Below are positions 9,037-16,475 of a DNA stretch of 27,548 bases, one piece after another (positions within the stretch are counted from its first letter, which is position 1; each line of letters opens with the position of its first letter). The notes below the pieces were generated by a model that worked only from the letters and a program-made list of their open reading frames with translations, was not told where the DNA came from and did no database searches. The stretch is from the NCBI GenBank assembly GCA_903958995.1, contig CAJBVG010000116.1, positions 1 to 27,548 of the forward strand, in the 5' to 3' direction. Made by a program: the position numbers and the translations under genes. The DNA is from an uncultured bacterium (GTDB lineage: Bacteria > Bacteroidota > Bacteroidia > Sphingobacteriales > Sphingobacteriaceae).

Positions 9037-10000
9037 TAGCTCCTTTCAATTCGGCAAAGTGACCAATCATAGAATTGGTTATGTTGCACGATGCTGCTTT
9101 TACATTTGTTTGAATAATACTATTACTGATAACGGAGTCTGTAACCTTAGTATTGCTACCTATCGAAACATGGGGACCAATTTTCGAATTCTCAATGTGA
9201 ACATTTTCACCAATAAAACAAGGCTCAATAATCTCTGAATTTATAATAGTTGCTGAACCTGCCTTTAATTGCTCTTTGTTTTTTACATTTTCCAATATGC
9301 GTTGATTGGTATAAACCGTAGCGTCTTTGTTACCACAATCTAACCACTCATCAACTTTTCCTGGCGAAAATTTCGTGCCTTTTTGTTTCATATTCTCCAA
9401 GACATTCGTTAATTGATATTCTCCTTTTTCGCGAATATCATTATCGATAATATATTCAATTTCTGATTTAAGGTAATCACCATCTTTAAAATAATAAATA
9501 CCAATGATGGCTAAATCTGAAATAAACTCTTGAGGTTTTTCAATAAAATCAGTGATTTCATTATTTGCATTCACTTTTACCACACCAAATTGGCGGGGAT
9601 CTGGAATTTGTTGCACCCAAATGATGCCATCTTTCTCGGCATCAAGTATAAAATCAGCTCTAAATAGTGTATCTGCAAAAGCAACGACAACAGGACCTGT
9701 TAAGCTATCTTTAGCACAATGAATAGCATGTGCAGTACCAAGAGCTTCTTTTTGGTAGTATATAGTCCCTTTTGCCCCTAAACTTTCTGCAACTTTTATT
9801 AAATTATCTTCTGCTTCTTTGCCAAAATCTCCAATGATATAGGCAATTTCCTCTACTTTTTGTCCGCAAACTTTAGTGATATCTTCTACCAATCGTTGTA
9901 CAATTGGTTTACCTGCTACTGGAATTAATGGCTTCGGTGTTGTTAAGGTATGAGGGCGCATTCTTTTACCCATTCCTGCCATTGGCACGATTATTCTCAT
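8990..10000 (-). CDS. Sugar-phosphate nucleotidyltransferase with left-handed beta-helix tail (copy 2)
   Basis: This enzyme likely joins a nucleoside triphosphate and a sugar-1-phosphate to give a nucleotide sugar. The 336-residue product has the nucleotidyltransferase signature AGMGKRMRP (residues 8-16) with PKPLIPVAGKP (22-32), the QKEALGTAHAI loop (83-93), and metal-binding Asp110 in AFADTLF. A hexapeptide-repeat left-handed beta-helix follows at about residues 250-315 (IGENVHI, IGPHVSIGSNTKV), as in GlmU- and RmlA-long-type enzymes. The substrate cannot be read from sequence; it could be GlcNAc-1-P, Glc-1-P or MurNAc-1-P. It is clearly paralogous to the gene at 14008-14997. The stop lies inside the 5' end of the TPR gene. 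Confidence 0.9.
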   Translation of the reverse strand: MRIIVPMAGMGKRMRPHTLTTPKPLIPVAGKPIVQRLVEDITKVCGQKVEEIAYIIGDFGKEAEDNLIKVAESLGAKGTIYYQKEALGTAHAIHCAKDSLTGPVVVAFADTLFRADFILDAEKDGIIWVQQIPDPRQFGVVKVNANNEITDFIEKPQEFISDLAIIGIYYFKDGDYLKSEIEYIIDNDIREKGEYQLTNVLENMKQKGTKFSPGKVDEWLDCGNKDATVYTNQRILENVKNKEQLKAGSATIINSEIIEPCFIGENVHIENSKIGPHVSIGSNTKVTDSVISNSIIQTNVKAASCNITNSMIGHFAELKGANGTYSISDYSTIQEN

Positions 10001-10030
10001 TTTTTGTAGTGTTTTGTAATGTCAAAGGGA

Positions 10031-10038
10031 CAAAAATA
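10031..10038 (-). promoter_or_regulatory. Candidate -7 promoter box for the nucleotidyltransferase-TPR-DUF4292-EnvC unit
   Basis: The minus strand reads TATTTTTG, a full TAnnTTTG match, 30 bases before the ATG at 10000. The region that should hold the -33 element starts about 13 bases upstream and is made of GTATYGR heptamer repeats (10052-10079). Confidence 0.42.
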
Positions 10039-10051
10039 AGAAAAAATCTTA

Positions 10052-10079
10052 GTATCGGGTATTGAGTATCGGGTATCGA
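10052..10079. repeat. Four tandem heptamers, GTATYGR
   Basis: Read on the plus strand the units are GTATCGG, GTATTGA, GTATCGG and GTATCGA, with no gap between them, followed by a partial GATA. They lie between dut and the second nucleotidyltransferase, upstream of a -7 box on the minus strand. Confidence 0.85.
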
Positions 10080-10097
10080 GATAATATTGATTCTTCA

Positions 10098-10532
10098 TTA
10101 CAAAACCCCAGAGTGTCCGTACCCACCAGAACCTCGGTCGGTATCAGAAAGGCTTTCAACTGGTACCCAATTCACTACAGCATGTCCGCTTACGATCATT
10201 TGGGCGATGCGTTCACCATCTTGAATGCTAAAATCTTCGTTTGATAGGTTAATTAACAAGATCTTGATTTCACCTCGGTAATCGGCATCGATGGTTCCTG
10301 GTGAGTTTAATACCGTTATGCCGTGCTTATATGCCAAACCACTTCTCGGTCTAATTTGAGCTTCAAAACCTAATGGTAATTCGATGTATAAACCTGTTGG
10401 GATTAACACTCTTTGCATAGGTGTTAATATTATTGGCTCTTCAATATTTGCTCGCAAATCCATCCCTGCAGAATGAATAGTTTCATAAGCTGGCAATGGG
10501 TGTTTAGATTGGTTGATAATCTTCACGTTCAT
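10098..10532 (-). CDS. dut: Deoxyuridine 5'-triphosphate nucleotidohydrolase (dUTPase)
   Basis: dUTPase hydrolyses dUTP to dUMP and pyrophosphate, keeping uracil out of DNA and feeding thymidylate synthesis. The 144-residue product has all five motifs of the trimeric family: AGMDLR (residues 22-27), RSGLA (63-67), NSPGTIDADYRGEI (76-89, with catalytic Asp82 and Tyr85), GERIAQMI (106-113) and the glycine-rich C-terminal RGSGGYGHSG (133-142). Length is typical of bacterial dUTPases. It starts 4 bases after the flippase gene stop, so it is likely cotranscribed with it; the pairing of flippase and dut looks like an operon accident rather than shared function. Confidence 0.97.
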   Translation of the reverse strand: MNVKIINQSKHPLPAYETIHSAGMDLRANIEEPIILTPMQRVLIPTGLYIELPLGFEAQIRPRSGLAYKHGITVLNSPGTIDADYRGEIKILLINLSNEDFSIQDGERIAQMIVSGHAVVNWVPVESLSDTDRGSGGYGHSGVL

Positions 10533-10536
10533 ATCC

Positions 10537-12030
10537 TTAGTTTTTTCGAAGTGTGTTGAATTGTAGGTAAGAATATCCTACATACAAAATGAATAATGCC
10601 GAATCTATCGTTTGGTTGAATAACAATGAAGATGTAGCTATTAGGTTTTTCAATACTATGGAAGCGCCATAAAAAACAAGCATCAATACAATGTATTTAA
10701 ATACAATATTCAATTGATAAGGGACATGATAAAATTTCTGCCCTGCGATATAACATATTGCAGCCATAACGATATAACATATTGCAGTAGCATACGCTGA
10801 GCCTAAATATCCTATGCTAGGTATCAATATTATATTTAAAACAATCGTTAGTATAGCACCAATAAAAGTGATGTATGCTCCATAGATGGTTTTATCACTT
10901 ACCTTATACCAAATGGAAAGATTCATATAAATACCTAAGAACAAATTTGCAAATAACAAGATAGGAACAACTCCTAATCCTGCTCGATATCCAGCACCTA
11001 AAATGTATTCAAACAAACCTAAATGTAAAACAACACCCAAGAAAATAATGGTGCAAACGAGTACAAAATAATTCATCACCTTAGCATATACACTTTTCGA
11101 ATCTTCATTTTTATGTATCGAAAAGAAGAAAGGTTCGGCTGCCATTCTAAACGCTTGAACAGCTAAAGTCATGAAGATGGAAAGCTTATAGGCAGCATTG
11201 TAAATTCCAATTTGCGATAGACGTTCTTCCATTGTTCCTGGAAGGTAATACTTCAATAAAATACGATCGAGTGTTTCATTAGTCATGCCCGCTAAGCCCC
11301 CGAATAATAAGGGCAAAGAGAAGATAAGCAAAGGTTTCATTTCAGACCATACCCATCTTAATTTCACTTGTATAATTTCCTTATACAAAAATAATAAGGT
11401 TGCAGCAGTAGCAATAAATTGTGATAAGAAAATGTAATAAACGGAATTAGCCTCCACATAAAATGAAGTGAATATACTTGTTGGATGTAAGCCATTCCAA
11501 TAAGGGCAGAACAACAAGAAATAGCAATTTAGAAAAACATTAATACTGATTACTGCAATTCTAACAGCTGCAAATTTTATAGGGCGATTATCTAGTCGTA
11601 GTTTAGCAAATGGGATTGCTGTAATTGCATCAATACCCATTATTGCTGTAAATAAATAAATGTATTCGATGCGATACAAAGAAGTATCATTCCCTAAACT
11701 CAACCAATGCAAAAGCGTTGGAGAGGACATAAACAAAATACCACAGAGCGCTATACTTGAAAAAAGCACACTACTAAAAATGGTATTATATGTTTTTTGT
11801 TGATCTTCTGATTTAGAAGCGAAACGGAAAAATGTAGTTTCCATCCCATATAAAAAAATGATGTTTAGGAAGGTAACGTACGAATACAATTCTCCAACAA
11901 CACCGTAATCTTGTTGATGTAATAAAACTCGAGTATGCAAAGGAACTAAAGCATAATTCAGCATTCTTCCTAGAATACTACTCAAACCATAATAGGCAGT
12001 TTGGGATGCTAATTTCTTTATGCTAGCCAA
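10537..12030 (-). CDS. Polysaccharide/oligosaccharide flippase (Wzx/MATE-type)
   Basis: This integral membrane protein likely flips lipid-linked oligosaccharides across the inner membrane. The 497-residue product is very hydrophobic, with roughly 12-14 transmembrane segments and the opening QTAYYGLSSILGRMLNY, typical of Bacteroidota members of the polysaccharide biosynthesis/MVF superfamily. The start is TTG at 12028-12030, 4 bases after the acylphosphatase stop. The first in-frame ATG is codon 23, inside the conserved first helix, so the TTG start is preferred. Lying between two sugar nucleotidyltransferases supports a role in making a surface glycan. No glycosyltransferase genes are present nearby, so the glycan is unknown. 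Transport of peptidoglycan precursor (MurJ-like) is an alternative I consider less likely. Confidence 0.88.
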   Translation of the reverse strand: MASIKKLASQTAYYGLSSILGRMLNYALVPLHTRVLLHQQDYGVVGELYSYVTFLNIIFLYGMETTFFRFASKSEDQQKTYNTIFSSVLFSSIALCGILFMSSPTLLHWLSLGNDTSLYRIEYIYLFTAIMGIDAITAIPFAKLRLDNRPIKFAAVRIAVISINVFLNCYFLLFCPYWNGLHPTSIFTSFYVEANSVYYIFLSQFIATAATLLFLYKEIIQVKLRWVWSEMKPLLIFSLPLLFGGLAGMTNETLDRILLKYYLPGTMEERLSQIGIYNAAYKLSIFMTLAVQAFRMAAEPFFFSIHKNEDSKSVYAKVMNYFVLVCTIIFLGVVLHLGLFEYILGAGYRAGLGVVPILLFANLFLGIYMNLSIWYKVSDKTIYGAYITFIGAILTIVLNIILIPSIGYLGSAYATAICYIVMAAICYIAGQKFYHVPYQLNIVFKYIVLMLVFYGASIVLKNLIATSSLLFNQTIDSALFILYVGYSYLQFNTLRKN

Positions 12031-12034
12031 GTGA

Positions 12035-12304
12035 TTATTTTTTTATGATAAAATTTTGAAAGCTTTGCATTTCACTTTCTGCTTTTTCTACTAGTTGAAC
12101 ATCTGCACGCTCAGGACCTTCTTCGCACCAATCTAAAAAGTTATCTAAAATCCAATCATCACCTTCGGCTTCAATATATATAGAACCATCAGATTCATTA
12201 CGTATCCAGCCTTTCACCCCTAATTGGTCAGCCACCATTTTTGTACTATCGCGAAAATATACGCCTTGTACTTTACCATGTACTTTTATATTGAGATGCT
12301 TCAT
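12035..12304 (-). CDS. acyP: Acylphosphatase
   Basis: Acylphosphatase hydrolyses the carboxyl-phosphate bond of small acyl phosphates such as acetyl or carbamoyl phosphate. The 89-residue product matches the whole family: GKVQGVYFRDS (residues 10-20) with catalytic Arg18, and GWIRNESDG (32-40) with catalytic Asn36. Length is normal. It begins 1 base after the nitronate-monooxygenase-like gene ends and its stop is 4 bases before the flippase start, so it is in a tightly packed transcript. The cellular role is uncertain even in well-studied bacteria. Confidence 0.95.
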   Translation of the reverse strand: MKHLNIKVHGKVQGVYFRDSTKMVADQLGVKGWIRNESDGSIYIEAEGDDWILDNFLDWCEEGPERADVQLVEKAESEMQSFQNFIIKK

Positions 12305-12305
12305 C

Positions 12306-13253
12306 TTAAAGGTTAATTCTTGCTACTTCTAATTGAGCAGATTTAAATTCATTTACTATATTTTCAAGGATTTTTGCTGCGGGTAAAATCTCATCAATTA
12401 ATCCAGCAACTTGTCCAATTTCTAGTTCACCTTCTACCATATCCCCTTCAAACATTCCTTTCTTAGCACGAGCTTTTCCTAGTATTTCTGCAAGTTCATG
12501 ACGAGGAGCTCCTCGTTCTTCTGCTTCACTAACTTTTTGGAAGAACTCGTTTTTTATTAAACGAACAGGGACTAACCTTTTTAAAGATAGTTGCGTACCC
12601 CCTTCTTTGGTATCTAGTATACGTTGTTTAAAATGATCATGAGCTGAGGATTCTAAAGAAGCGGCAAAGAGTGATCCTATTTGTACTCCTTCTGCACCGA
12701 GCGACATGCAAGCTAACATAGCACTTCCAGTAGCAATACCCCCTGCTGCGATAACTGGAATTTTTACTGCTTTCTTAATCATCGGAATTAAGCAAAGTGT
12801 TGTGGTTTCTTCTTTACCATTATGCCCACCTGCTTCGAAACCTTCGGCAACTATAGCATCTACACCTGCCTCTTCACACTTTAATGCAAACTTTACATTT
12901 GCAATAACGTGTACCACAGTAATACCATGCTCTTTCAGCTTTGCTGTCCAAGTCATTGGATTACCTGCGGAAGTAAAAACAATTTTCACTCCTTCTTCAA
13001 TAATTATTTCAATATGTTTTTCAATATCCGGATAAAGTAAAGGCAAATTAACCGCGAATGGTTTATCGGTTGCTGATTTGCATTTTTGAATATGCTCTCT
13101 AAGAACATCAGGATACATAGACCCTGCACCAATGATACCTAGGCCTCCTGCATTCGAAACAGCAGATGCTAAACGCCATCCACTGCACCATATCATACCC
13201 GCTTGAATAATGGGGTACTTGATGCCAAAAAGTTGAGTAACCCTATTTCCCAT
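12306..13253 (-). CDS. Nitronate monooxygenase / NPD-family FMN enzyme
   Basis: This is an FMN-dependent TIM-barrel enzyme of the 2-nitropropane dioxygenase family, which includes nitronate monooxygenases and the enoyl-ACP reductase FabK. The 315-residue product begins YPIIQAGM, has GGLGIIGAGS (37-45), the catalytic-type His144 in AGGHNG, and phosphate-binding AAGGIATG and GVQIGSLF. Which reaction it performs cannot be told from this; nitronate oxidation is the usual annotation and FabK-like activity is possible. The ATG at 13251-13253 overlaps the TonB-domain gene's stop by 1 base (TAATG), pointing to translational coupling. Confidence 0.9.
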   Translation of the reverse strand: MGNRVTQLFGIKYPIIQAGMIWCSGWRLASAVSNAGGLGIIGAGSMYPDVLREHIQKCKSATDKPFAVNLPLLYPDIEKHIEIIIEEGVKIVFTSAGNPMTWTAKLKEHGITVVHVIANVKFALKCEEAGVDAIVAEGFEAGGHNGKEETTTLCLIPMIKKAVKIPVIAAGGIATGSAMLACMSLGAEGVQIGSLFAASLESSAHDHFKQRILDTKEGGTQLSLKRLVPVRLIKNEFFQKVSEAEERGAPRHELAEILGKARAKKGMFEGDMVEGELEIGQVAGLIDEILPAAKILENIVNEFKSAQLEVARINL

Positions 13254-13933
13254 TATTTTTTTGGATCAAATTTAAATGTCATGTAATACAACTGTCGAAC
13301 TTCTCCAGATTTACGAGCTGGTGACCAACGAGGCATTAAGTTTATAATCCTTAACACTTCTTCATCACATCCATAACCTAATCCTTTTATAATTTTTCTA
13401 CTTTCTTTTTCTGGGAAGCCATTAGATCCAACAACAAAACTTGCGATAACCGTACCACGTACATCAAATTCTTTTGCTACAGATGGGTAGCGTAAATTAG
13501 CTTGTATAAAATCTCTATACTCTACCGGACCACCAATAAACAATGGCACTTGTGCTAGGTCTGCATAGTAATTTGTATCCACACCGGCCTGACGTAAAAA
13601 ATATTTTGCTAAAGTATCTGGTCTAGAAAACATCACCATACCAGTAGAATAATTATATCTGAAATTAATTTTCGAGCTATCATCATAGAATGACCAAACT
13701 CCATAACGAGCATTTTCTTTGAAAGACCCTTGCTTCGTCATTTTCCCGTTTGCAGAATTATAACGAGCGTAATAACCTATTTTATTTAGTGTAGTTGAAT
13801 CTTGAGTATCGAACTCTTCTACTAAATGCTTTGTTACTTTATGATATACTTTTTTTCTGTAGGCTGTTTGCGCATCAGCAACAGTTATGATTAAACAAAT
13901 GATTAGAGTAAGTAGTGTAATTTTTCTTGACAT
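13253..13933 (-). CDS. TonB C-terminal domain protein with MORN-like repeats
   Basis: The 226-residue product has an N-terminal hydrophobic signal segment (residues 1-21, ending VADAQ), a middle region with MORN/YwqK-like units (KQGSFKENARYGVWSFYDD, about 65-95) and a TonB C-terminal domain (about 145-226, with YRDFIQANLRYP, VRGTVIASFVV and MPRWSPARKSG). Proteins with this layout are common in Bacteroidota and often annotated as energy-transducer TonB. It lacks the long proline-rich periplasm-spanning region of true TonB, and the N-terminus looks cleavable, so direct energy coupling to outer-membrane receptors is doubtful. The start codon touches a GTTATT-type tandem repeat in its leader. It overlaps the next gene by 1 base. 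Confidence 0.85.
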   Translation of the reverse strand: MSRKITLLTLIICLIITVADAQTAYRKKVYHKVTKHLVEEFDTQDSTTLNKIGYYARYNSANGKMTKQGSFKENARYGVWSFYDDSSKINFRYNYSTGMVMFSRPDTLAKYFLRQAGVDTNYYADLAQVPLFIGGPVEYRDFIQANLRYPSVAKEFDVRGTVIASFVVGSNGFPEKESRKIIKGLGYGCDEEVLRIINLMPRWSPARKSGEVRQLYYMTFKFDPKK

Positions 13934-13934
13934 T

Positions 13935-13974
13935 GTTATTTAGTTATTGGTTATTGAGTTATTAGGTTATTTTG
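13935..13974. repeat. Five tandem GTTATT-type 7-9 bp units
   Basis: Plus-strand units are GTTATTTA, GTTATTG, GTTATTGA, GTTATTAG and GTTATTTTG. In the minus (transcribed) direction this is a run of AATAAC units ending 1 base before the ATG of the TonB-domain gene, so it forms its leader and ribosome-entry region. It is less regular than the heptamers at 10052 and 25347. Confidence 0.75.
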
Positions 13975-13986
13975 ACATTTCTACAA

Positions 13987-14008
13987 TTCGACCCTTCGAC
14001 CCTTCAAC
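13987..14008. repeat. Two and a half copies of TTCGACCC
   Basis: TTCGACCC occurs at 13987-13994 and 13995-14002, followed by TTCAAC. The repeat touches the stop codon of the nucleotidyltransferase gene. Together with 13935-13974 it fills most of this intergenic gap. Confidence 0.7.
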
Positions 14009-14997
14009 TACGAAAAGCTTATCTCCGTACTATCGCCTAAGTTTAAACTTTGGCTTAATCCCTTTAGTGAAGCATCACTGCCTACTAGTGAATCTTTTAA
14101 TACCACATCTTCTAATTGAGAAAACGAACCGATGATTGAATTTTTCAAAATAGAATGATCGACATAAGTATTTTCTCCGATAGAAACATTGGGACCTATA
14201 ATTGAATTTTGAATTCTACAATTAGACGCAATACTAACAGGAGGAATGATAATGGTATTGTTGAACAGCTGATCATTTTTTTGTTCGAGACGAGATAAAA
14301 GCATTGCATTTGTTGCTAACAATACTTCTTTCTTCCCGCAATCATACCACTCTTCTACTTTGAATGATTGAATGCGAGTACCTTTCTCTACCATGCTCAT
14401 TAGGGCATCGGTTAATTGGAATTCATTGTGAGTACGTAAATTCTTTTTGATGTTCTCATCTAGTGTTTGCATCAACAACTTACCTTCTTTAATTCTATAT
14501 AAACCTACCATCGCCATGTTCGACTTTGGTATCATGGGCTTTTCAACTAAGCGATTAATAAAACCATCTTCATCACTTTCTACTACACCAAAATTTCTTG
14601 GGTCATCAACTTTTTTAACACCAACTGCAGAGTAAGGTAGATCTACAAAATCTTGAAGATGTACATCGAAAATGGTATCGCCTAAAACGATGAGCAATTG
14701 ATCATCATCATTCACCATAGCCTTGGCAGTCCAAATCGCATGACCAATCCCTTCTTTTTGTGCTTGCACAACAAATGATTTATGGAGGTCTGGGTATTTT
14801 TCGACTACATAACTTTGGATTTTATCGCCGAGGTAACCGATAACAAAAATAATTTCGTTGATGCCAACCTCTGTTAAGCTATCAATAATATGGCCTAAAA
14901 TTGGTTTCCCTGCAACGGGAACTAAGGCTTTTGGCTGGGTATGGGTATGTGGTCTAAGACGACTACCAATGCCTGCTACTGGAATTATTGCTTTCAT
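14008..14997 (-). CDS. Sugar-phosphate nucleotidyltransferase with left-handed beta-helix tail (copy 1)
   Basis: The 329-residue product is paralogous to the gene at 8990-10000. It has AGIGSRLRP (8-16), PKALVPVAGKP (22-32), the QKEGIGHAIWTA loop (80-91), metal-binding Asp107 in VLGDTIF, and a hexapeptide beta-helix near residues 245-310 (IIGPNVSIGENTYV). It should transfer a nucleotidyl group to a sugar-1-phosphate; the sugar cannot be read off. The two copies share DPR-x-FGVV and EW-x-DCG-x-K motifs in the same order. It appears to be the first gene of the minus-strand block, next to a divergent glyA. A candidate promoter is just upstream. Confidence 0.9.
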   Translation of the reverse strand: MKAIIPVAGIGSRLRPHTHTQPKALVPVAGKPILGHIIDSLTEVGINEIIFVIGYLGDKIQSYVVEKYPDLHKSFVVQAQKEGIGHAIWTAKAMVNDDDQLLIVLGDTIFDVHLQDFVDLPYSAVGVKKVDDPRNFGVVESDEDGFINRLVEKPMIPKSNMAMVGLYRIKEGKLLMQTLDENIKKNLRTHNEFQLTDALMSMVEKGTRIQSFKVEEWYDCGKKEVLLATNAMLLSRLEQKNDQLFNNTIIIPPVSIASNCRIQNSIIGPNVSIGENTYVDHSILKNSIIGSFSQLEDVVLKDSLVGSDASLKGLSQSLNLGDSTEISFS

Positions 14998-15019
14998 TTA
15001 GGGAAATTGCTTTCAAGCC

Positions 15020-15051
15020 CGAAGTTACAATATTTTACTATTGATACGAAA
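15020..15051 (-). promoter_or_regulatory. Candidate promoter for the first nucleotidyltransferase gene
   Basis: On the minus strand TAACTTCG (15020-15027, 7 of 8 match to TAnnTTTG) is preceded by TTTCG (15047-15051) with a 19-base spacer. That spacing fits the -33/-7 arrangement of Bacteroidota promoters. A leader of about 20 nt would result. Confidence 0.4.
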
Positions 15052-15083
15052 TTGACCATTTTTGTTAAAAATATGTATTTTTA
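15052..15083 (+). promoter_or_regulatory. Weak candidate promoter for glyA
   Basis: TTG at 15052-15054 and TATTTTTA at 15076-15083 (7 of 8 to TAnnTTTG) are separated by 21 bases. The -7 box ends only 4 bases before the glyA ATG, which would make the mRNA nearly leaderless. AT-rich sequence makes a chance match possible. Confidence 0.25.
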
Positions 15084-15087
15084 GGGC

Positions 15088-16362
15088 ATGAAAAGAGACC
15101 AACAAATATTTAAACTCATTGAGAAAGAAGCGCATCGTCAAGAAGAAGGCTTAGAACTGATTGCTTCAGAGAATTTTGTATCACAACAAGTGATGGAAGC
15201 ACAAGGTTCATGTTTAACAAATAAATATGCTGAAGGCTTACCAGGAAAAAGATATTATGGTGGTTGCCAAGTGGTGGATCAGGTAGAACAATTAGCGATT
15301 GATCGAGTAAAAGAATTATTTGGCGCTTCATGGGCAAACGTTCAACCACACTCGGGAGCGCAAGCAAATGCTGCAGTTATGCTCGCTGTTTTAAAACCTG
15401 GCGACAAAATTCTTGGATTTGATTTATCTCATGGTGGTCACTTAACTCATGGTTCTCCAGTTAATTTCTCCGGAAAATTATACAAGCCAAGTTTTTATGG
15501 AGTAGATAAAAAAACAGGATTGATAAACTACAATACATTTGAAAAAATTGCTATTGCAGAACAACCAAAATTAATTATATGTGGCGCCTCTGCTTACTCA
15601 CGTGATTGGGATTATAAGCGCATGAGAAAAGTAGCCAATAAAGTTGGTGCATTATTATTAGCAGATATTTCTCACCCAGCTGGAATGATTGCTCGTGGAT
15701 TATTAAACGATCCAATTCCACATTGCCATATCGTAACTACAACTACGCATAAAACCCTACGTGGCCCTCGTGGTGGTTTAATTATGATGGGTAAAGATTT
15801 TGAAAACCCATGGGGATTAAAGACTCCAAAAGGAGAAGTTAAAATGATGTCGGCATTATTAGATGCAGCTGTTTTCCCAGGAACACAAGGTGGACCATTA
15901 GAACATGTAATTGCTGCAAAAGCAATTGCTTTTGGGGAAGCTCTTTCTGAAGGTTACTTTAAATATATTTTACAAGTGAAGAAAAATGCACAAGCTATGG
16001 CAACTGCATTTACAAAAAGAGGCTATGAAATTATTTCTGGCGGTACCGATAATCATTTAATGTTAATCGATTTAAGAAACAAAAATGTAACCGGTAAAAC
16101 TGCAGAAAATGCCTTAGTACTTGCTGATATTACCATCAACAAAAACATGGTTCCATTTGATGATAAATCTCCATTCGTTACTTCTGGAATTCGTATTGGA
16201 ACTGCTGCAATTACTAGTCGCGGTATGAAAGAAAAACACATGGATAAAATCGTTGATTTGATTGACAAAGTATTGATGAATCCAGAAGATCAAAAAATCA
16301 GCAAATCAGTAAAATCTGAAGTAAACGAGTGGATGAAGAAATTCCCACTTTATACGAAGTAA
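15088..16362 (+). CDS. glyA: Serine hydroxymethyltransferase
   Basis: GlyA interconverts serine and glycine with tetrahydrofolate, using pyridoxal phosphate, and supplies one-carbon units. The 424-residue product has the family's landmarks: the opening IEKEAHRQEEGLELIASENF, YAEGLPGKRYYGG, QPHSGAQAN, and THKTLRGPRGG, in which Lys222 is the PLP-binding lysine. Length is normal. It is transcribed alone, divergent from the nucleotidyltransferase gene, and ends before a perfect hairpin at 16375-16409. Confidence 0.98.
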   Translation: MKRDQQIFKLIEKEAHRQEEGLELIASENFVSQQVMEAQGSCLTNKYAEGLPGKRYYGGCQVVDQVEQLAIDRVKELFGASWANVQPHSGAQANAAVMLAVLKPGDKILGFDLSHGGHLTHGSPVNFSGKLYKPSFYGVDKKTGLINYNTFEKIAIAEQPKLIICGASAYSRDWDYKRMRKVANKVGALLLADISHPAGMIARGLLNDPIPHCHIVTTTTHKTLRGPRGGLIMMGKDFENPWGLKTPKGEVKMMSALLDAAVFPGTQGGPLEHVIAAKAIAFGEALSEGYFKYILQVKKNAQAMATAFTKRGYEIISGGTDNHLMLIDLRNKNVTGKTAENALVLADITINKNMVPFDDKSPFVTSGIRIGTAAITSRGMKEKHMDKIVDLIDKVLMNPEDQKISKSVKSEVNEWMKKFPLYTK

Positions 16363-16374
16363 GCCTTATAAAAA

Positions 16375-16409
16375 GTTAAAGGGCTACAAAGAATCTGCAG
16401 CCCTTTAAC
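16375..16409. terminator. Hairpin terminator after glyA
   Basis: GTTAAAGGGCT (16375-16385) and AGCCCTTTAAC (16399-16409) form a perfect 11-bp stem with a 13-base loop. It sits between glyA and the convergent lipoprotein gene. The bases after it are AT-rich but not a clean T-run. Confidence 0.7.
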
Positions 16410-16475
16410 TAAATTTAATTTACGCTCTCGGTATGTTATACGAGCGTGTTTCAAAAAAGTTTCAAAAAACAATAA

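Noticed and set aside
15116..15367. Antisense reading frame inside glyA
   Set aside because: glyA has full family motifs in the opposite frame. The antisense frame has no recognisable domain and is expected by chance.
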